Positions 17,565 through 23,942 of a stretch of DNA of 64,000 bases are shown one piece after another. The notes under the pieces were generated by a model. The model was given only the letters and a program-made list of their open reading frames with translations, had not been told where the DNA came from and searched no databases. Positions within the stretch are counted from its first letter, which is position 1. Each line of letters opens with the position of its first letter. The position numbers and the translations under genes are program-made. The DNA is from Paenibacillus alvei DSM 29 (lineage in GTDB: Bacteria > Bacillota > Bacilli > Paenibacillales > Paenibacillaceae): positions 62,001-126,000 of the forward strand of contig NZ_AMBZ01000004.1 of assembly GCF_000293805.1 (NCBI RefSeq). The letters are read 5' to 3'.

Positions 17565-18243
17565 GCAAAGGCTGTTACCAGATGGGAGGGCTAACAAGCC
17601 AAACAAGCAAATGACACCCGGGTGGCTGACTATCCATAACACGGACAATACGGATGCAGGGGCAACAGCCGAAGCGCATTCAAGGTATTTGTTGAACGGC
17701 AGTGGTGGGGAGAAGAAAAGCTGGCATTACACGGTAGACGACAAGGACATTTTCCAGCATTTGCGCGATAACGAGCAGGGTTGGCATGCCGGTGATGGAT
17801 CGGGTCCAGGCAATGCGTTGTCCATTGGCATTGAGATTTGCATGTATAAGGGGATCGATGAGCAGAAGGCATGGGCTAATGCCGCTTGGCTTATTGCTCG
17901 CTTGGCTAAGAAATACGGCATTCCATTGAACAAAATAGTTCCGCATAAGCATTGGACGGGCAAAAACTGCCCAAGCCGCATCTTGCCAAAATGGAGTCAA
18001 TTCTTGAACATGATTGACCGTGAATTGATTAGCCTGGACAAGCCGCAGCAACCAGCACCTAAACCGGAGCCGTCAAAAAACGTGGTTACAATCGAGATGG
18101 ACGGACGACAGGTGAAAGATGGCATCCTAGTGAACGGCGTTACCTATGCTCCGGTTCGCTCAATTGCAGAAGCCTGTGGCCTTCAGGTAGGATGGAATCA
18201 GTCAGATAAGAAAGTAACCCTCACGAAGGGGGCGGCACAGTGA
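17548..18243 (+). CDS. N-acetylmuramoyl-L-alanine amidase (endolysin)
   Basis: A 231-residue peptidoglycan hydrolase. Residues about 20-150 form an Amidase_2 (T7 lysozyme-like) domain with the zinc ligands H30, H133 and C141 (motifs TIHNTDN and PHKHWTGKNCP) and a glutamate at 96. A Pro/Lys linker at 165-180 leads to a copper amine oxidase N-like repeat (IEMDGRQVKDGILVNGVTYA) in place of the usual SH3 or LysM wall binder. It overlaps the holin and is overlapped by the next gene (4 bases). Confidence 0.92.
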   Translation: MAIEIKQRLLPDGRANKPNKQMTPGWLTIHNTDNTDAGATAEAHSRYLLNGSGGEKKSWHYTVDDKDIFQHLRDNEQGWHAGDGSGPGNALSIGIEICMYKGIDEQKAWANAAWLIARLAKKYGIPLNKIVPHKHWTGKNCPSRILPKWSQFLNMIDRELISLDKPQQPAPKPEPSKNVVTIEMDGRQVKDGILVNGVTYAPVRSIAEACGLQVGWNQSDKKVTLTKGAAQ

Positions 18244-18911
18244 GCAAAGCGGTGTACAGCAAATGCACGGCGTCGAACGGCGTCGTGCTTCACACGCTCA
18301 AATGCAGCCCGAACGATGTACAGCTGCGGCCATGCCGGACAAATGTATATAGCCAGCCTTTAGCTGCCATCAATGGTGGCTATTTTGATTTTTCTAGTGG
18401 GGCATTGCTGTCTATAACTGTCCAGAATGACAAGCCAGTGAAAGGTGACCGTGGCGGTTACGGCAGCGGCTGGCACAATGCTAAATATGCCCGAGGTACA
18501 TTGATATGGGATGCAGCTGCACGCCGTTATAGCATCCAAGTTGTCAAGTCTGCCGACGAGCTACAGGTATCCGACAGGAGTATGTACTGGGCACAGGGCG
18601 GCATATCAATGTCGCTGCAAGACGATGCGCATTGGCAGCAGAGAGCACGCCTGCAGAACATGCCGAACATGTCAGGGAAGGTGTACCGTACTGGTCTTGT
18701 ATATGGATCCGGCCTAAGTCTGTGGCTAGTCGTTACGAATACGGCCTGTAATGCTTCTGAATTCCGGACGGCCATCAAGCAGAAGATTGGCAGCGGCACG
18801 CTCGTAGATGGGATCTTTTTAGATGGAAGTGGATCATCTCAACTCCGCTACGACTCCGTTAGCCTCCGAGGTGATGGTCGAACGGTTCATTCCATTATCT
18901 CAATTATGTGA
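18240..18911 (+). CDS. Phosphodiester glycosidase family protein (NAGPA-like) in the lysis module
   Basis: A 223-residue protein starting GTG 18240 at an overlap with the amidase stop. The segments PLAAINGGYFDFSSGALLS and VDGIFLDGSGSSQL are signatures of the phosphodiester glycosidase (NAGPA, DUF2233) domain, whose best known member removes N-acetylglucosamine from phosphodiester-linked sugars. No signal peptide is visible, so export would need the holin, as for the amidase. A plausible substrate is sugar-phosphate wall polymer such as teichoic acid, but this is inference. It is the last gene of the rightward lysis operon. Confidence 0.82.
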   Translation: MSKAVYSKCTASNGVVLHTLKCSPNDVQLRPCRTNVYSQPLAAINGGYFDFSSGALLSITVQNDKPVKGDRGGYGSGWHNAKYARGTLIWDAAARRYSIQVVKSADELQVSDRSMYWAQGGISMSLQDDAHWQQRARLQNMPNMSGKVYRTGLVYGSGLSLWLVVTNTACNASEFRTAIKQKIGSGTLVDGIFLDGSGSSQLRYDSVSLRGDGRTVHSIISIM

Positions 18912-18986
18912 TATACTGGAAACGTGTGGTGCTTACCACGCGAAACAGAGTCGTATGGGAGGGCATCCCTGCGACTCTGTTTTTTA
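18909..18986 (+). ncRNA. Candidate small RNA ending in a strong terminator
   Basis: Just inside the end of the glycosidase gene is an extended -10 promoter, TG-A-TATACT (18909-18917). A transcript from about 18924 would form hairpin GTGTGGT-GCTT-ACCACGC and then stem ACAGAGTCG (18945-18953) / CGACTCTGT (18972-18980) with inner GGGA/TCCC, followed by T6. The second hairpin is in any case the lysis-operon terminator. A separate RNA of about 60 nt is a hypothesis; the terminator is firm. Confidence 0.5.
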
Positions 18987-19038
18987 TCTAGCTGTAATTT
19001 CCTCATAAGTCTTCATCAAATATTCCTACATAAATATA

Positions 19039-19058
19039 GAGGGGCAGAAGCCCCCCTC
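19039..19058 (-). terminator. Terminator of the leftward small-peptide operon
   Basis: On the minus strand GAGGGG and CCCCTC pair around an 8-base loop (GGCTTCTG), followed by a T-rich TATATTTAT stretch, ten bases past the stop of the last leftward gene. Its orientation supports transcription of this region from right to left. Confidence 0.55.
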
Positions 19059-19067
19059 AGAGTATTT

Positions 19068-19307
19068 TCATTCATGGACTTTAGCTGATGCTGCCAAAAG
19101 GTTCTTTAATCGCCGAACCTTCTGGCGATTATCTGTATATCTGTCATCCAGGATGCAGCTCACCCAGGAGACGGTCAGGACGTTGACAATATCCGCGCCC
19201 CAACTTACGTAATCAAGCCGGGTGCACTGGAAAAGATCAACGAAGTCTTGTACACTTTCGAGTTTGGAGAAAGGGGGCTGCTGCCCCCGCATACGCCAAC
19301 TACTCAT
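19068..19307 (-). CDS. Small protein, third gene of leftward prophage operon
   Basis: A 79-residue protein (MSSWRMRGQQPPFSKLESVQ, then a central RLDYVSWGADIVNVLTVSWV hydrophobic stretch and a basic C-terminus). Its ATG overlaps the TGA of the upstream small peptide (ATGA), and a terminator follows the stop, so it looks like the last gene of a three-gene operon. A GGGGGC/GCCCCC hairpin lies inside its 5' end. I recognise no family. The opposite strand also has a stretch of plausible protein but no start codon. Confidence 0.5.
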   Translation of the reverse strand: MSSWRMRGQQPPFSKLESVQDFVDLFQCTRLDYVSWGADIVNVLTVSWVSCILDDRYTDNRQKVRRLKNLLAASAKVHE

Positions 19308-19392
19308 TTGAACAGGTTGATGATATTGATGGTGAGAGACAACATCATAAGCCCAATCGCTACGTCAATCTTATTGATTTTTTCACGCTCAT
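19304..19392 (-). CDS. 29-residue hydrophobic peptide, one A missing
   Basis: ATG 19392 behind GGAAGGG. As given, the frame breaks after MSVKK because the sense A-run (T6 at 19378-19383 on the plus strand) is one base short. With one A restored the product is MSVKKINKIDVAIGLMMLSL then TINIINLFK, a basic N-terminus plus one membrane helix, ending at a TGA that overlaps the next ATG. The same A-run deficit affects six other genes here, which supports the correction. It resembles type I toxin or holin-like peptides in size and composition only. Confidence 0.5.
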
Positions 19393-19438
19393 CTACCCTT
19401 CCTGTATTCGATTTCTCCGATTGTGTTATACTTGAGAC

Positions 19439-19580
19439 AGGCGACCGAATCACCACCCGCCCCTAAGGGCGAGTGGCTTTCCTCTTATTTAAAGAGGCTG
19501 ATGACCGCGGTTACGAGTTGGGCGAACGCTGTGGTGAGCAATACCCATTCGCGAACCGAGATTCGGTCGCCTTTCTTTTC
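19439..19580 (+). ncRNA. Candidate structured antisense RNA to the small membrane peptide
   Basis: On the plus strand an extended -10, TG-T-TATACT (19424-19432), would start RNA at about 19439. GGCGACCGAATC (19441-19452) then pairs perfectly with GATTCGGTCGCC (19560-19571), directly followed by TTTCTTTT. Inside lie CCAC-C-CGCCC/GGGCG-A-GTGG and CCTCTT/AAGAGG hairpins. The RNA would be complementary to the distal two thirds of the minus-strand 46-residue peptide gene and its 3' region. Caveat: the T-stretch also encodes Glu-Lys-Lys on the other strand. There is no clear -35 element. Confidence 0.5.
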
Positions 19581-19625
19581 TGACTCTGGCGGTGGTGCCG
19601 GAGTCTTTTTCTTTTTCTTACTCAT
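19485..19625 (-). CDS. 46-residue single-pass membrane peptide
   Basis: ATG 19625 with a near-perfect AAAGGAGGTG ribosome site. The product starts MSKKKKKTPAPPPESEKKGD and ends in one hydrophobic helix, EWVLLTTAFAQLVTAVISLFK. Lys-rich Pro-containing cytoplasmic arm plus one transmembrane segment. A consensus-like promoter with an operator in its spacer lies upstream, divergent from the Xre gene. Probably co-transcribed with the two peptides to its left. It may be a type I toxin, a holin-like protein or a lysogen-expressed membrane protein; the sequence does not decide. Confidence 0.75.
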   Translation of the reverse strand: MSKKKKKTPAPPPESEKKGDRISVREWVLLTTAFAQLVTAVISLFK

Positions 19626-19654
19626 GTTTGTGTTCACCTCCTTTCTATACTCTT

Positions 19655-19683
19655 ATTATACTACGAATGACGTAATAAAACAA
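19655..19683 (-). promoter_or_regulatory. Promoter of the leftward small-peptide operon
   Basis: On the minus strand TTGTTT (19678-19683) and TATAAT (19655-19660) are separated by 17 bases, and the ribosome site of the 46-residue peptide follows. Operator copy 1 (19661-19675) exactly fills the spacer, so repressor binding would block polymerase. Confidence 0.7.
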
Positions 19684-19749
19684 TACGAAAAACGTATTTT
19701 ATATAAAAATATATACGATAATAGTATTAATATAATACGTATATCGTAT
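19661..19749. promoter_or_regulatory. Four-copy operator ATACG-N5-CGTAT between divergent genes
   Basis: Four 15-bp inverted repeats: O1 CTACG-AATGA-CGTAA (19661-19675), O2 ATACG-AAAAA-CGTAT (19683-19697), O3 ATACG-ATAAT-AGTAT (19713-19727), O4 ATACG-TATAT-CGTAT (19735-19749). Centre spacings are 22, 30 and 22 bases, a symmetrical layout. O1 lies in the leftward promoter and O4 abuts or overlaps the rightward -10 (TATAAT 19749-19754; another TATAAT at 19731-19736). The expected ligand is the adjacent Xre protein. Confidence 0.8.
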
Positions 19750-19772
19750 ATAATGTGGTGAGAGGTGATATC

Positions 19773-19982
19773 ATGATTAAGTTCGACCTTAAGGTTATGC
19801 TTGCCAAGCGCGAGATGACCCAAAAAGAACTTGCAGAGAAAACAGGCATAAGACCGCCCACCATTTCAGCATTTGCAGTTGGAACAATCAAGCACATACC
19901 AGTTGATGTACTTGATAAGATTTGCGATGCGCTTGAATGCCAACCTGCCGATTTAATGAGACACATTTCTGAGAACGAATAA
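19773..19982 (+). CDS. Xre-family (Cro/CI-like) transcriptional regulator
   Basis: A 69-residue protein that is essentially one helix-turn-helix domain: LAKREMTQKELAEKTGIRPP with recognition helix PTISAFAVG, ending in LDKICDALECQPADLMRHI, the typical HTH_3/HTH_26 C-terminal part. ATG 19773 follows AGAGGTGAT, which is preferred over the upstream in-frame GTG/ATG. Four inverted-repeat operators in the divergent promoter region suggest it represses itself and the leftward peptides. It lacks a CI-type cleavage domain, so SOS control would have to be indirect. Confidence 0.92.
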   Translation: MIKFDLKVMLAKREMTQKELAEKTGIRPPTISAFAVGTIKHIPVDVLDKICDALECQPADLMRHISENE

Positions 19983-20013
19983 AAGCCGAAGAGGATTGCC
20001 CTCGTCGGCTTTT
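19981..20013 (+). terminator. Terminator of the Xre gene
   Basis: AAAAGCCGA pairs with TCGGCTTTT, with an inner AGG/CCT, overlapping the stop codon of the regulator and ending in a T-run. Confidence 0.85.
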
Positions 20014-20063
20014 ATATTTGCTCAAAATTAACATTGTTAAAATGACTCCGCATGAATATAATA

Positions 20064-20077
20064 AGAACAAATGTTCT
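20064..20077 (+). promoter_or_regulatory. LexA (SOS) box
   Basis: AGAACAAATGTTCT matches the Firmicute LexA/DinR consensus CGAACRNRYGTTYC at 12 of 14 positions, including the invariant GAAC-N4-GTTC. It lies 15 bases before the yolD-like start codon, close to or within the promoter, so the operon is expected to be induced by DNA damage. Confidence 0.78.
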
Positions 20078-20092
20078 TGTGGAGATGATCGT

Positions 20093-20416
20093 ATGGCTTC
20101 AAAGCTTGGTGATGGATTGTGGAACGGGTTTTTCATACCGGAGCATAAAAAAGCCCTGAGGGAGCTACAAAATGAACAGAAACGCCGCATCCGCCCAACA
20201 TTAGATGAACAAGAGTGTGAACAGATTGAAGCACTTCTGCAGCAGTCCATGAGCGAGCGCGGGACAATCACACTTCAAATGTATGATCCATTTGAGCAGT
20301 GTCAGCTCACAGCTCAGGTGATAGATCTTGATCCTCAAGGTCGACGCGTCAAACTGCTTCTTGATGGAGAAAAGCAATGGGTTAAGATGGATGACATCTT
20401 GGGGGTAAGAGCATGA
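20093..20416 (+). CDS. YolD-like protein
   Basis: A 107-residue protein from ATG 20093, behind GGAGATGAT. The segments GFFIPEHKKALRELQNEQ and DPFEQCQLTAQVIDLDPQGR, with a WVKMDDILGV end, are the pattern of YolD-like proteins. In Bacillus and its phages these are usually encoded with a Y-family polymerase (UvrX/UmuC-like) under LexA control. Here the LexA box is present, but the next gene is a small zinc-ribbon peptide rather than a polymerase. The role of YolD is not established. Confidence 0.85.
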   Translation: MASKLGDGLWNGFFIPEHKKALRELQNEQKRRIRPTLDEQECEQIEALLQQSMSERGTITLQMYDPFEQCQLTAQVIDLDPQGRRVKLLLDGEKQWVKMDDILGVRA

Positions 20417-20571
20417 GGGACTGGAGAGAAGAACTGCAACGAACACCATCAACTCGAAAGCCCATTGCCCCAGTGCAACCTCACTTATGTGGGTGTAAAG
20501 CTGCTATGAAGGGGAAATGGTTGGACGGAGTATATACCTGTACTAAATGTGGAAAGCCTGTATATGGATAA
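20413..20571 (+). CDS. Small zinc-ribbon peptide
   Basis: A 52-residue peptide whose ATG overlaps the yolD stop (ATGA), too short for most gene finders. The C-terminal half has CGC...CTKCGK spacing (LCGCKAAMKGKWLDG, then VYTCTKCGKP), four cysteines that could bind one zinc. Translational coupling to yolD suggests a shared SOS-linked role. No family was recognised. Confidence 0.7.
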   Translation: MRDWREELQRTPSTRKPIAPVQPHLCGCKAAMKGKWLDGVYTCTKCGKPVYG

Positions 20572-20580
20572 TGGACAGAT

Positions 20581-20608
20581 AAAGCCCGGCATATGCCAGG
20601 GCTTTTTT
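20581..20608 (+). terminator. Terminator of the yolD operon
   Basis: AAAGCCC-GGCATATGCC-A-GGGCTTT followed by T-rich sequence. The remaining 160 bases to the tRNA terminator contain no gene; an imperfect direct repeat of TCTGATT (about 20718 and 20729) is the only pattern seen. Confidence 0.85.
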
Positions 20609-20768
20609 ATGTTCTTACAATGATATTTGTACGGCTACTATATAATATGTAGAAATACAACGTCAGAGGTCGAGTGAGAATGGTACATACAATGTGTAAA
20701 ACGTGTGTAAAATAAATCTGATTTCTATCTGATTCTATCGGAAACTAAAGTAGGTGAGGGATATAAAT

Positions 20769-20809
20769 AAAAAGCCCCAAAACCTTGATACTACAAGGGT
20801 TTTAGGGCT
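20769..20809 (-). terminator. Terminator downstream of tRNA-Arg
   Basis: On the minus strand AGCCCTAAAACC-CTTG and CAAGG-TTTTGGGGCT form a long stem followed by TTTTTATTT. It terminates the tRNA transcript and also separates it from the prophage. Confidence 0.8.
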
Positions 20810-20849
20810 GTGAGTTAGTTTTTAAACTTGAACATCTGAGATTAAATGG

Positions 20850-20923
<74 letters not shown>

Positions 20924-21072
20924 ATAAGTTAAGTAAATTTAGAACATGTATTATTGTAGCAAAGAATTTGAATTTTAGCAACATAAAAATCAAAAAATAT
21001 TTTACCTATCATATTTACAGTTGGATGTGCAGGAAAGCACTTGTGGCAACCGCGCAGGATAAAGGGCGAGTA

Positions 21073-21081
21073 TGATATAAT
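21073..21081 (+). promoter_or_regulatory. Extended -10 promoter of the hypothetical gene at 21180
   Basis: TG-A-TATAAT at 21073-21081 is a good extended -10 element. No convincing -35 hexamer is seen. The 255 bases between the tRNA and the gene hold nothing else recognised. Confidence 0.5.
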
Positions 21082-21179
21082 GCATCGTATAAGAGACTTG
21101 CCTGAATAAATTGATACAGTTGCATACATAGCAGAGATTTTTGCAATATATAGGCGCAGTACAGAAAGCAGGTGTTCGT

Positions 21180-22130
21180 ATGTCAGAAGATTACAAAGAG
21201 CCGTCCAGGAACAACGTTATCCTATTTCCGAAAACTCATGATTATTACCAAATTGAGTTAACACGGATGCTGGAATCTGAACGCTACGGTGAAGCCATTG
21301 CCCTTCTTCAATTCCTGCTGACTTGTGATGGCGAGGATGCACGGATTCGGGAAGAGTGGGATGCGCTGCTTCAATGGCTCGTATCGGCGTTTCCAGAAGC
21401 AGAGAGAGATGCTCGCGAACTGGACATACCAGAGGGATTAGCCGGCTGGACGAAATCAACTGCAGAAGAGGAATCGGAAGAAACCGAACAAGATATCCTG
21501 CGACGTCAATTTCAGCAGAAGTTGAATGCAGATGGACAATATATGGAACGATTGCTCGCGACACTTGCGGATGGGGAAATGGATGATCGTAAACTTCTTG
21601 TGCTGGAGCAGCTTGCGGCAGCAGAAGATGCGGGGATTGACGAAGCTCTGGTCAAACTGCTGAAGGAGGAGGAACTGAGCTCTTTGCTTCAGTTCGGAAT
21701 TCTTCAAGTCTTGAAGCGGAGGGGGATACATGGCGAAATTCGATTCCCTCGCGGGCAGGAATGGTTGAACGTTCGAGTAGAGGATACGCCACTTGACTAT
21801 ACGGCGTTCCCGGCAGCGGCGAAGGCACCCGCAGAGCGCGTGAACGAGGCTGCCTCTGTAAGAGAGCCGTCATTAGCCTATTTTGCTCAAGAGCTATGGC
21901 AGCAATATGTGAAGCATATTTACGGTTCATCCGCTTACGAGAAGTTGTGTGAGCATGGGCAGGAGGAGTCAGTCGCATGGGCAGCAGCCCTGCACTTTAT
22001 CATAGCTCGAATGCTGCATATAGATGAAGAAGTGGAAGTAAAGCAATTGTACGGCATTCGTAATGAGATGCGCGTCCAATATGAGCTTGCACTTCGATCG
22101 CTGAATCGATCCTTGCGCGTGCAATCATAG
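21180..22130 (+). CDS. Conserved-looking hypothetical protein, acidic, helical
   Basis: A 316-residue protein; ATG 21180 gives MSEDYKEPSRNNVILFPKTH and has AGGTG upstream. Residues 25-80 (YYQIELTRMLESERYGEAIA, then LLQFLLTCDGEDARI) look like a helical-repeat unit, as in TPR proteins. The rest is mostly helical and rich in Glu. No signal peptide or membrane segment. Located directly upstream of tig, where Paenibacillus-type genomes often carry an uncharacterised gene. Function unknown. Confidence 0.85.
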   Translation: MSEDYKEPSRNNVILFPKTHDYYQIELTRMLESERYGEAIALLQFLLTCDGEDARIREEWDALLQWLVSAFPEAERDARELDIPEGLAGWTKSTAEEESEETEQDILRRQFQQKLNADGQYMERLLATLADGEMDDRKLLVLEQLAAAEDAGIDEALVKLLKEEELSSLLQFGILQVLKRRGIHGEIRFPRGQEWLNVRVEDTPLDYTAFPAAAKAPAERVNEAASVREPSLAYFAQELWQQYVKHIYGSSAYEKLCEHGQEESVAWAAALHFIIARMLHIDEEVEVKQLYGIRNEMRVQYELALRSLNRSLRVQS

Positions 22131-22201
22131 GATCCGGATGCTAAGCAACAGGCGGCCGATAGCGCTTTCCAAGGAGGGTGAATGTAGGAATGATGCACTC
22201 C

Positions 22202-22230
22202 TTGAAAAAGTTATCATAGTCGGCTATACT
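22202..22230 (+). promoter_or_regulatory. Sigma-A type promoter of tig
   Basis: TTGAAA (22202-22207), 17-base spacer, TATACT (22225-22230), about 70 bases before the tig start codon. Confidence 0.8.
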
Positions 22231-22302
22231 AAAATGGTTATTCAGGACGTGTTATGGTAGGTACACTCTAGCCATGATCTTTTTTGGAGGGGAAGGCATA
22301 AA

Positions 22303-23589
22303 ATGAAAGCAACTTGGGAAAAAATAGAGAAGAACGTTGGGGTATTAGAAGTTGAGGTTAATGAAGATCGCGTAGCAGAAGGATTGGACTTGGCATTCAA
22401 AAAAGTGTCAAAGCGTGTAAACGTTCCAGGCTTCCGCAAAGGTCGCGTACCTCGCCCAATTTTCGAAGCTAAATATGGTGTGGAAAGCTTGTATCAAGAT
22501 GCAATTGACATCATCTTGGGTGAAGTTTACACACAAGCTGTAAAAGAAACAAACATCCAACCGGTTGATCAGCCGGAAATCGAAGTTGAACAATTTGCAA
22601 AAGGCAAAACGTTCAAATTCAAAGCAAAAGTAACTGTTAAGCCTGAAGTTAAGCTTGGAGACTACAAAGGTCTTGAAGTGGAAACTAAGGAAGCTGAAGT
22701 TACTGAAGAAGAGCTTGACGCTGAGTTGAAGCGTCTGCAAGAGCGTCATGCTGAACTCGTTATCGTTGATGAAGAAACAGCACAAAAAGGCGACAGCGTT
22801 GTTATCGACTTCGAAGGATTCGTTGATGGCGAAGCATTTGAAGGCGGCAAAGGTGAGCGCTACACATTGGAGCTTGGCTCTAATACGTTCATTCCTGGAT
22901 TTGAAGATCAATTGGTTGGCCTTGGAACAGGCGACTTCAAAGACGTTGAAGTTACATTCCCTGAGCACTATCATGCAGAAAACTTGGCTGGCAAGCCTGC
23001 AACATTCAAAGTGAAAATTCATGAAATCAAGCGCAAGCAGCTTCCTAAGCTTGACGATGAGTTCGCTAAAGACGTTAGCGAGTTCGAAACTTTGGATGAG
23101 TACAAAGCTGATCTTACAAAACAGTTGAAAGAACGCAAAACACGCGAACTGGAAGCAACTCGTGAAGCTGAACTCGTTGAAAAAGCATCTGCTAACGCAG
23201 AAGTAGAAATTCCACGTGCGATGATCGAAACTGAAATTCAGCACATGGTAAAAGATTTGGACAACCGTCTTCGCATGCAAGGCATGAACATGGACATGTT
23301 CTTGACTTTGTCCGGCCAAACTATTGCAGACTTGCGCGAGCAAATGCAAATAGAGGCTAACAAGCGTGTGAAAAACAACCTCGTTCTTGAGCAAATCGTT
23401 AAAGAGGAAAACATCACGATTTCCGATGAAGAGCTTCAAGAAGAGCTTGACAAAATGGCAGCTTCCTACCAACGTTCTGCGGAGGAAATTCGCACAATCT
23501 TGGAGAAAAACGGTACGCTCGAAAACTTGCGTGAAGAGGCAGCTCTTCGCAAAACAGTTAAATTCATCGTGGACAATAGCAAAAATTAA
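22303..23589 (+). CDS. tig: Trigger factor, ribosome-associated chaperone and prolyl isomerase
   Basis: A 428-residue protein with all three trigger factor domains. The N-terminal ribosome-binding domain carries the signature GFRKGRVPRPIFEAKYG (about 43-60). A central FKBP-type PPIase domain at about 160-245 includes GDSVVIDFEGFVDGEAFEGG, and a C-terminal helical cradle runs to KFIVDNSKN. It holds nascent chains at the ribosome exit and feeds folding. Strong GGAGGGG site. It starts the tig-clpP-clpX group; a terminator after it separates the transcription units. Confidence 0.98.
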   Translation: MKATWEKIEKNVGVLEVEVNEDRVAEGLDLAFKKVSKRVNVPGFRKGRVPRPIFEAKYGVESLYQDAIDIILGEVYTQAVKETNIQPVDQPEIEVEQFAKGKTFKFKAKVTVKPEVKLGDYKGLEVETKEAEVTEEELDAELKRLQERHAELVIVDEETAQKGDSVVIDFEGFVDGEAFEGGKGERYTLELGSNTFIPGFEDQLVGLGTGDFKDVEVTFPEHYHAENLAGKPATFKVKIHEIKRKQLPKLDDEFAKDVSEFETLDEYKADLTKQLKERKTRELEATREAELVEKASANAEVEIPRAMIETEIQHMVKDLDNRLRMQGMNMDMFLTLSGQTIADLREQMQIEANKRVKNNLVLEQIVKEENITISDEELQEELDKMAASYQRSAEEIRTILEKNGTLENLREEAALRKTVKFIVDNSKN

Positions 23590-23639
23590 TTGCATATCGG
23601 CTACGCAACGCATGGAAAATGCGGGCGTGGCGTAACAGG

Positions 23640-23677
23640 ATAAGGCACGTTACTTTCAAGGGCGTGCCTTATTTTTT
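23640..23677 (+). terminator. Terminator of tig
   Basis: ATAAGGCACG / CGTGCCTTAT stem, loop of 13 bases, T6 tail. Confidence 0.9.
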
Positions 23678-23885
23678 ACCACCTGCTTGGCGAAAGTTTG
23701 TGAATTGTAAGTTCTTTGATTGACCACATAACGTTTCACCACCCTATTATGGGTGTACATAATCAATATGTAACATATTAGGTGAATTCCGTCTGTGGAT
23801 GAGCTGTAATATAGAGCTTATCTGTAGGGATTACGGACATTTGCCGCACATACAATAATGGTAATCGGTGTAAAAATGACACCAC

Positions 23886-23902
23886 GGTCAGAAAATGTTA
23901 AA
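23886..23902 (+). promoter_or_regulatory. Possible CtsR-type operator upstream of clpP
   Basis: GGTCAGA-AAA-TGTTAAA resembles the CtsR heptad direct repeat RGTCAAA-NAN-RGTCAAA (6 of 7 and 5 of 7 matches). It lies about 40 bases before the clpP start. In related bacteria clpP is controlled by the heat-shock repressor CtsR, so the position is apt, but the second half-site is weak. Confidence 0.35.
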
Positions 23903-23942
23903 ATAAAAATGTAAAGCTATGTAAAGAAAAGAGGTCGGTACC

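Larger units (their letters stand above)
1..20849 (+). mobile_element. Prophage, late half (siphovirus type), right end at tRNA-Arg
   Basis: A continuous block of phage genes in canonical siphovirus late order: terminase, portal, minor capsid, scaffold, major capsid, connectors, tail tube, chaperones, tape measure, tail tip and fibres, holin, amidase, then repressor and SOS-linked accessory genes. The head gene set (phage_min_cap2-type protein, Minor_capsid-type connectors, Gp15-type chaperone) resembles that of temperate phages of Gram-positive hosts such as Listeria A118; this is family knowledge, not a computed match. The block ends at the 3' end of a minus-strand tRNA-Arg, a classical integration target. 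The left end, integrase, replication and early control genes are outside the window, so the true extent is unknown. Intactness cannot be judged: most late genes are open, but the tail fibre and a small peptide gene each show a one-base A-run deficit. Confidence 0.95.

Noticed and set aside
19248..19466. Plus-strand open frame over the small-peptide operon
   Set aside because: It lacks a ribosome site at its TTG start, and the minus strand has better starts, operon overlap and a terminator. The upstream part looks protein-like but has no start codon.
20690..20760. TCTGATT direct repeats as integrase arm sites
   Set aside because: Only two short imperfect copies; no integrase is in the window, so unsupported.
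22408..23613. 401-residue open frame opposite tig
   Set aside because: Phe/Cys/Leu-rich composition mirrors tig codon usage on the other strand; no ribosome site and tig is certain.
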